DNA from: CALMEC01 sp964440285
GTDB lineage: Bacteria; Actinomycetota; Thermoleophilia; Miltoncostaeales; Miltoncostaeaceae
Assembly (NCBI GenBank): GCA_964440285.1
Contig: CAYTRV010000049.1
Location: 1 to 14,838, forward strand
Direction: 5' to 3'
DNA: 14,838 bases
Below are positions 12,882-14,838 of this stretch, piece after piece. Numbering within the stretch: position 1 is the first letter of the stretch; each line of letters opens with the position of its first letter. Under the pieces are notes generated by a model that made no database searches, was not told the origin of the DNA, and saw only the letters and a program-made list of their open reading frames with translations. Both the position numbers and the translations under genes were made by a program.

Positions 12882-12888
12882 GATTCTG
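12882..12888. promoter_or_regulatory. Possible overlapping divergent -10 boxes
   Basis: Only 30 bp separate the divergent starts at 12875 (minus) and 12906 (plus). The single AT-containing patch, CGATTCTG, reads as CAGAAT on the minus strand (seven bases before that GTG) and GATTCT on the plus strand (about 18 bases before the other). The two promoters would then share base pairs and could exclude each other. Weak consensus; inferred. Confidence 0.25.
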
Positions 12889-12905
12889 CGCGGGTCGCGG
12901 CCGCG

Positions 12906-14075
12906 GTGCAAGGCCATCCGCTGCTCGTTCGGGCGATCGCGCACCTCGATGTCCCGGTCAGCCTGGTCGGCGGTGCGGTCCGCGACGCCCTGCTGGAGGT
13001 CGCCGACAACGAGGATCTGGACCTCGTCGTCGAAGGCGACGCCTTGGCCCTGGCGGAGCGCCTCGGACACGAGCTGAACGTGCGAGTGGTCACCCACGAG
13101 CGGTTCGCGACCGCGTACCTCGAGCTACCGCACGACAACTGGATCGACATCGTCCGCGCCAGGCGGGAGCGCTACCCGCACCCCGGGGCCCTCCCCGTGG
13201 TCGAACCGGGGACCCTCACCGACGATCTCGCCCGCCGTGACTTCACCATCAACGCCATGGCCTACCGTCTCAACGGCCCGGACGCCGGGACGCTCGTCGA
13301 CCCGTACGCCGGGCGCCGCGACCTCGCCGACGGAATCGTCCGCGCGCTCCGCGACGACGCGTTCGTGGAGGATCCCACCCGGCTGCTTCGGGCGGCGCGC
13401 TATGCGGCCCGGTTCGGTTTCGCCCTCGAGCCCGCGACGCGCAACGCGGCCCGTGCCGCCGCGTCCCACGTCGACGTCACCTCCTCGCGCGCTGGCGACG
13501 AGCTCCGCCGGCTGCTGAAAGACCCCGCCGCCGGCCAGGCGGTCGCGCTCGCCGCCGACGTGGGCGTGCCCTGGATCGGCGCCGATGCCAGGGCCCTCCA
13601 GGGGCTATTCGCCGAGGTGGACCGCGCGCTGGCACTCCCTGGCGCGCCACCAATCGAGGCGTGGGCGGTGCGAATGGGGCTCGCGATCGCGCCCGAGCAC
13701 GTGCCGCGCGCGGCGGTCGACGGCTGGGCGCGCGGCGTTGCGGCGGAGGCGGCCCTCGGGCCCGCCCTCAAGGAGCGGCTGGAAGCGGCGGCGTCGGCAT
13801 CCCGGCTCGACGCGATCCTCAACCGAGCGAAACCGGCGAGCGTCGTGGTCGCGTGCGCCCTGGGCGAGGGGCGCATCGCGGACTGGTGGGCGACCATGCG
13901 GGGGATGCGACTTGCGATCTCAGGCGAGGATCTCGTCCGCGCCGGCATCGCTCCTGGCCCGGCGATCGGCCGGGCGCTGGCGGCCGTGCGGGCGGCGAGG
14001 CTCGACGGTCACGTGGACGGCGATCGCGGGGCGCAACTCACCCTCGCGCTCCACGCGGCGAGCGGGCCGCGTTGA
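12906..14075 (+). CDS. CCA tRNA nucleotidyltransferase / poly(A) polymerase family
   Basis: A class II nucleotidyltransferase (389 aa), most likely adding or repairing the 3' CCA of tRNAs. Visible motifs: LVGGAVRDALL (residues 20-30, motif A), catalytic DLD at 37-39 (EDLDLVVEGD), RRDFTINAMA (110-119, motif B), DPYAGRRDLADGIVRALRD (motif C region) and EDPTRLLRAARYAARFG (155-171, motif D, base recognition). The C-terminal arm ends with DLVRAGIAPGPAIGRALAAV, a conserved tRNA-binding tail element. There is no HD phosphohydrolase domain. CCA- versus A- versus CC-adding activity cannot be decided by eye, so I give no symbol. GTG 12906 places the GGAVRD motif at the usual distance. It is followed by pgeF with a TTGA overlap. 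Confidence 0.9.
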   Translation: MQGHPLLVRAIAHLDVPVSLVGGAVRDALLEVADNEDLDLVVEGDALALAERLGHELNVRVVTHERFATAYLELPHDNWIDIVRARRERYPHPGALPVVEPGTLTDDLARRDFTINAMAYRLNGPDAGTLVDPYAGRRDLADGIVRALRDDAFVEDPTRLLRAARYAARFGFALEPATRNAARAAASHVDVTSSRAGDELRRLLKDPAAGQAVALAADVGVPWIGADARALQGLFAEVDRALALPGAPPIEAWAVRMGLAIAPEHVPRAAVDGWARGVAAEAALGPALKERLEAAASASRLDAILNRAKPASVVVACALGEGRIADWWATMRGMRLAISGEDLVRAGIAPGPAIGRALAAVRAARLDGHVDGDRGAQLTLALHAASGPR

Positions 14076-14824
14076 GCCTCGAACTCCTCCATGTGACCGC
14101 GGGCCGGCGGGTGACGGCGTGCTTCACGACCCGTCATGGCGGGACGAGCACCGGGCCGTGGGCTGGGCTCAACCTCGGATCGACGACCGGTGACGATCCG
14201 CGCGCGGTGCGCGCGAACCGGGGCCGGCTCATGGAGACGCTTGGCCTCAATCCGGAGCGGGCGACGCTCGGCTTCCAGGTGCACGGGGCCGACATCCGCG
14301 TGATCGCGGCGCCTTCGCGGCCCGGGCGCTTCACCGGCGCGCTTTCAGGCTGGCCCGAAGGCGACGGGCTCGTGACGGATCGGCCCGGGATCGCCCTCGT
14401 GGTCCTCGGCGCCGATTGCCTTCCGGTGCTCCTGTGGCGCACGGACGCGCACCTGGTCGCCGCGGCGCATGCCGGGTGGCGCGGCCTTGCCGGCGGGGTC
14501 CTGGCCAAGGCCGTCACCGCGCTCGGCAGGCCGTTGGCGACTGCGGCGGCGATCGGGCCCGGAGTCGGACCGTGCTGCTATCCCGTCGATGCGGCGCTTC
14601 GCGGCCGGTTCGCCGAGCGGTTCGGCGCCGCGACGGTCATCGGTGACGCCGTCGACCTCGCCGCCGCCGCCCGGGTGGAGCTGGCGGCGGCGGGGGTCCC
14701 CGCCGGCGCGATCGCCACCGTGGACGCCTGCACCGCGTGCGATCCCACCCGCTTCTACTCGCACCGGCGCGACGGCCGGCGCACCGGACGTCATGGCGGC
14801 GTCATCGCGATCGAGGGTCCGTGA
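14072..14824 (+). CDS. pgeF: Peptidoglycan editing factor / YfiH-family multicopper polyphenol oxidase
   Basis: A 250-residue YfiH/PgeF (DUF152, FAMIN-related) protein; E. coli has 243. Homologues have been assigned laccase-like and purine-nucleoside phosphorylase/deaminase activity, and in E. coli PgeF corrects Ser wrongly built into the first position of the peptidoglycan stem. The metal site His71-Cys116-His133 is intact within GFQVHG, GADCLPVLLW and AHAGWRG. Other signatures are FTTRHGGTSTGPWAGLNLG, AAIGPGVGPCCYPVDAALR, DACTACDPTRF and YSHRRDG. TTG 14072, overlapping the upstream stop, gives the standard length. Later in-frame GTG codons near the N-terminus would shorten the first strand. 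It is probably co-translated with the CCA-type enzyme and the gene that follows. Confidence 0.92.
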   Translation: MSLELLHVTAGRRVTACFTTRHGGTSTGPWAGLNLGSTTGDDPRAVRANRGRLMETLGLNPERATLGFQVHGADIRVIAAPSRPGRFTGALSGWPEGDGLVTDRPGIALVVLGADCLPVLLWRTDAHLVAAAHAGWRGLAGGVLAKAVTALGRPLATAAAIGPGVGPCCYPVDAALRGRFAERFGAATVIGDAVDLAAAARVELAAAGVPAGAIATVDACTACDPTRFYSHRRDGRRTGRHGGVIAIEGP

Positions 14825-14838
14825 TCGACCCGGAGCGC
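14821..14838 (+). CDS. Start of a further gene (partial, window edge)
   Basis: GTG at 14821 overlaps the pgeF stop as GTGA, the same junction seen throughout the window, and is followed by five open codons (M-I-D-P-E-R). Identity cannot be read from six residues. In many genomes the gene after pgeF is the PLP-binding YggS protein, and this N-terminus would be compatible, but that is inference from gene order only. Confidence 0.4.

Noticed and set aside
12621..13097. A 158-residue version of the minus-strand gene
   Set aside because: Its first 74 residues are antisense to the GGAVRD/DxD region of the nucleotidyltransferase; GTG 12875 gives a clean divergent gene.

Overview
This 14.8 kb window is high-GC bacterial chromosome, apparently a core-gene region with no mobile element, phage, CRISPR array or tRNA that I can see. 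It starts inside the 3' end of a 23S rRNA gene, followed by 5S rRNA. The rest is almost fully coding. The combination of a short-form HisG with a separate HisZ, very high GC, leaderless-looking promoters and gene order suggests a Chloroflexota-like or related deep-branching soil or freshwater lineage (for example Limnocylindria or Dormibacterota). That placement is inference; the partial 23S and the proteins would need a phylogeny.

Layout: (1) 1-553, end of the rRNA operon: 23S 3' end, a short spacer with a hairpin, 5S, and a terminator-like hairpin. (2) 661-3514, plus strand: an FAD-dependent oxidoreductase of the phytoene-desaturase/amine-oxidase superfamily, then xseA and xseB (exonuclease VII). 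(3) 3524-4380, minus strand: two overlapping genes of unknown function, the second a single-pass membrane protein, behind a recognisable sigma-70-type promoter and a good Shine-Dalgarno. (4) 4381-4644, an intergenic region rich in inverted repeats, able to fold as a closed multi-hairpin domain. (5) 4645-11786, plus strand: murA-hisZ-hisG-hisD-hisB-hisH-hisA-hisF in one tightly overlapping cluster. (6) 11792-12013, minus strand: a 73-residue cysteine-rich probable zinc protein, whose upstream region carries a 19-bp perfect dyad lying between a -35 and a -10 box. (7) 12219-12611, ridA. (8) 12621-12875, minus strand: an 84-residue protein of unknown function. (9) 12906-14824, plus strand: a CCA-adding-enzyme-family nucleotidyltransferase and pgeF (YfiH family), with another gene starting at 14821.

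The his cluster supplies most of the pathway from PRPP and ATP (HisG with HisZ) through ring closure (HisF with HisH), isomerisation (HisA), dehydration (HisB) and the final oxidation (HisD). hisC, hisI, hisE and a histidinol-phosphate phosphatase are absent here and must lie elsewhere. Wall synthesis appears twice: MurA (first committed step) heads the his cluster, and PgeF is a peptidoglycan-editing homologue.

Most notable points: MurA has Asp instead of Cys at the catalytic loop position, which in other bacteria means fosfomycin insensitivity. All 12 same-strand gene junctions in the window are 4-nt start/stop overlaps (NTGA). HisG lacks the usual Lys and Arg of its N-terminal motif. A strong operator-like dyad sits upstream of the small zinc-type protein. 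The murA upstream region has unexplained RNA-like structure. I found no clear case for a wholly new multi-gene system.
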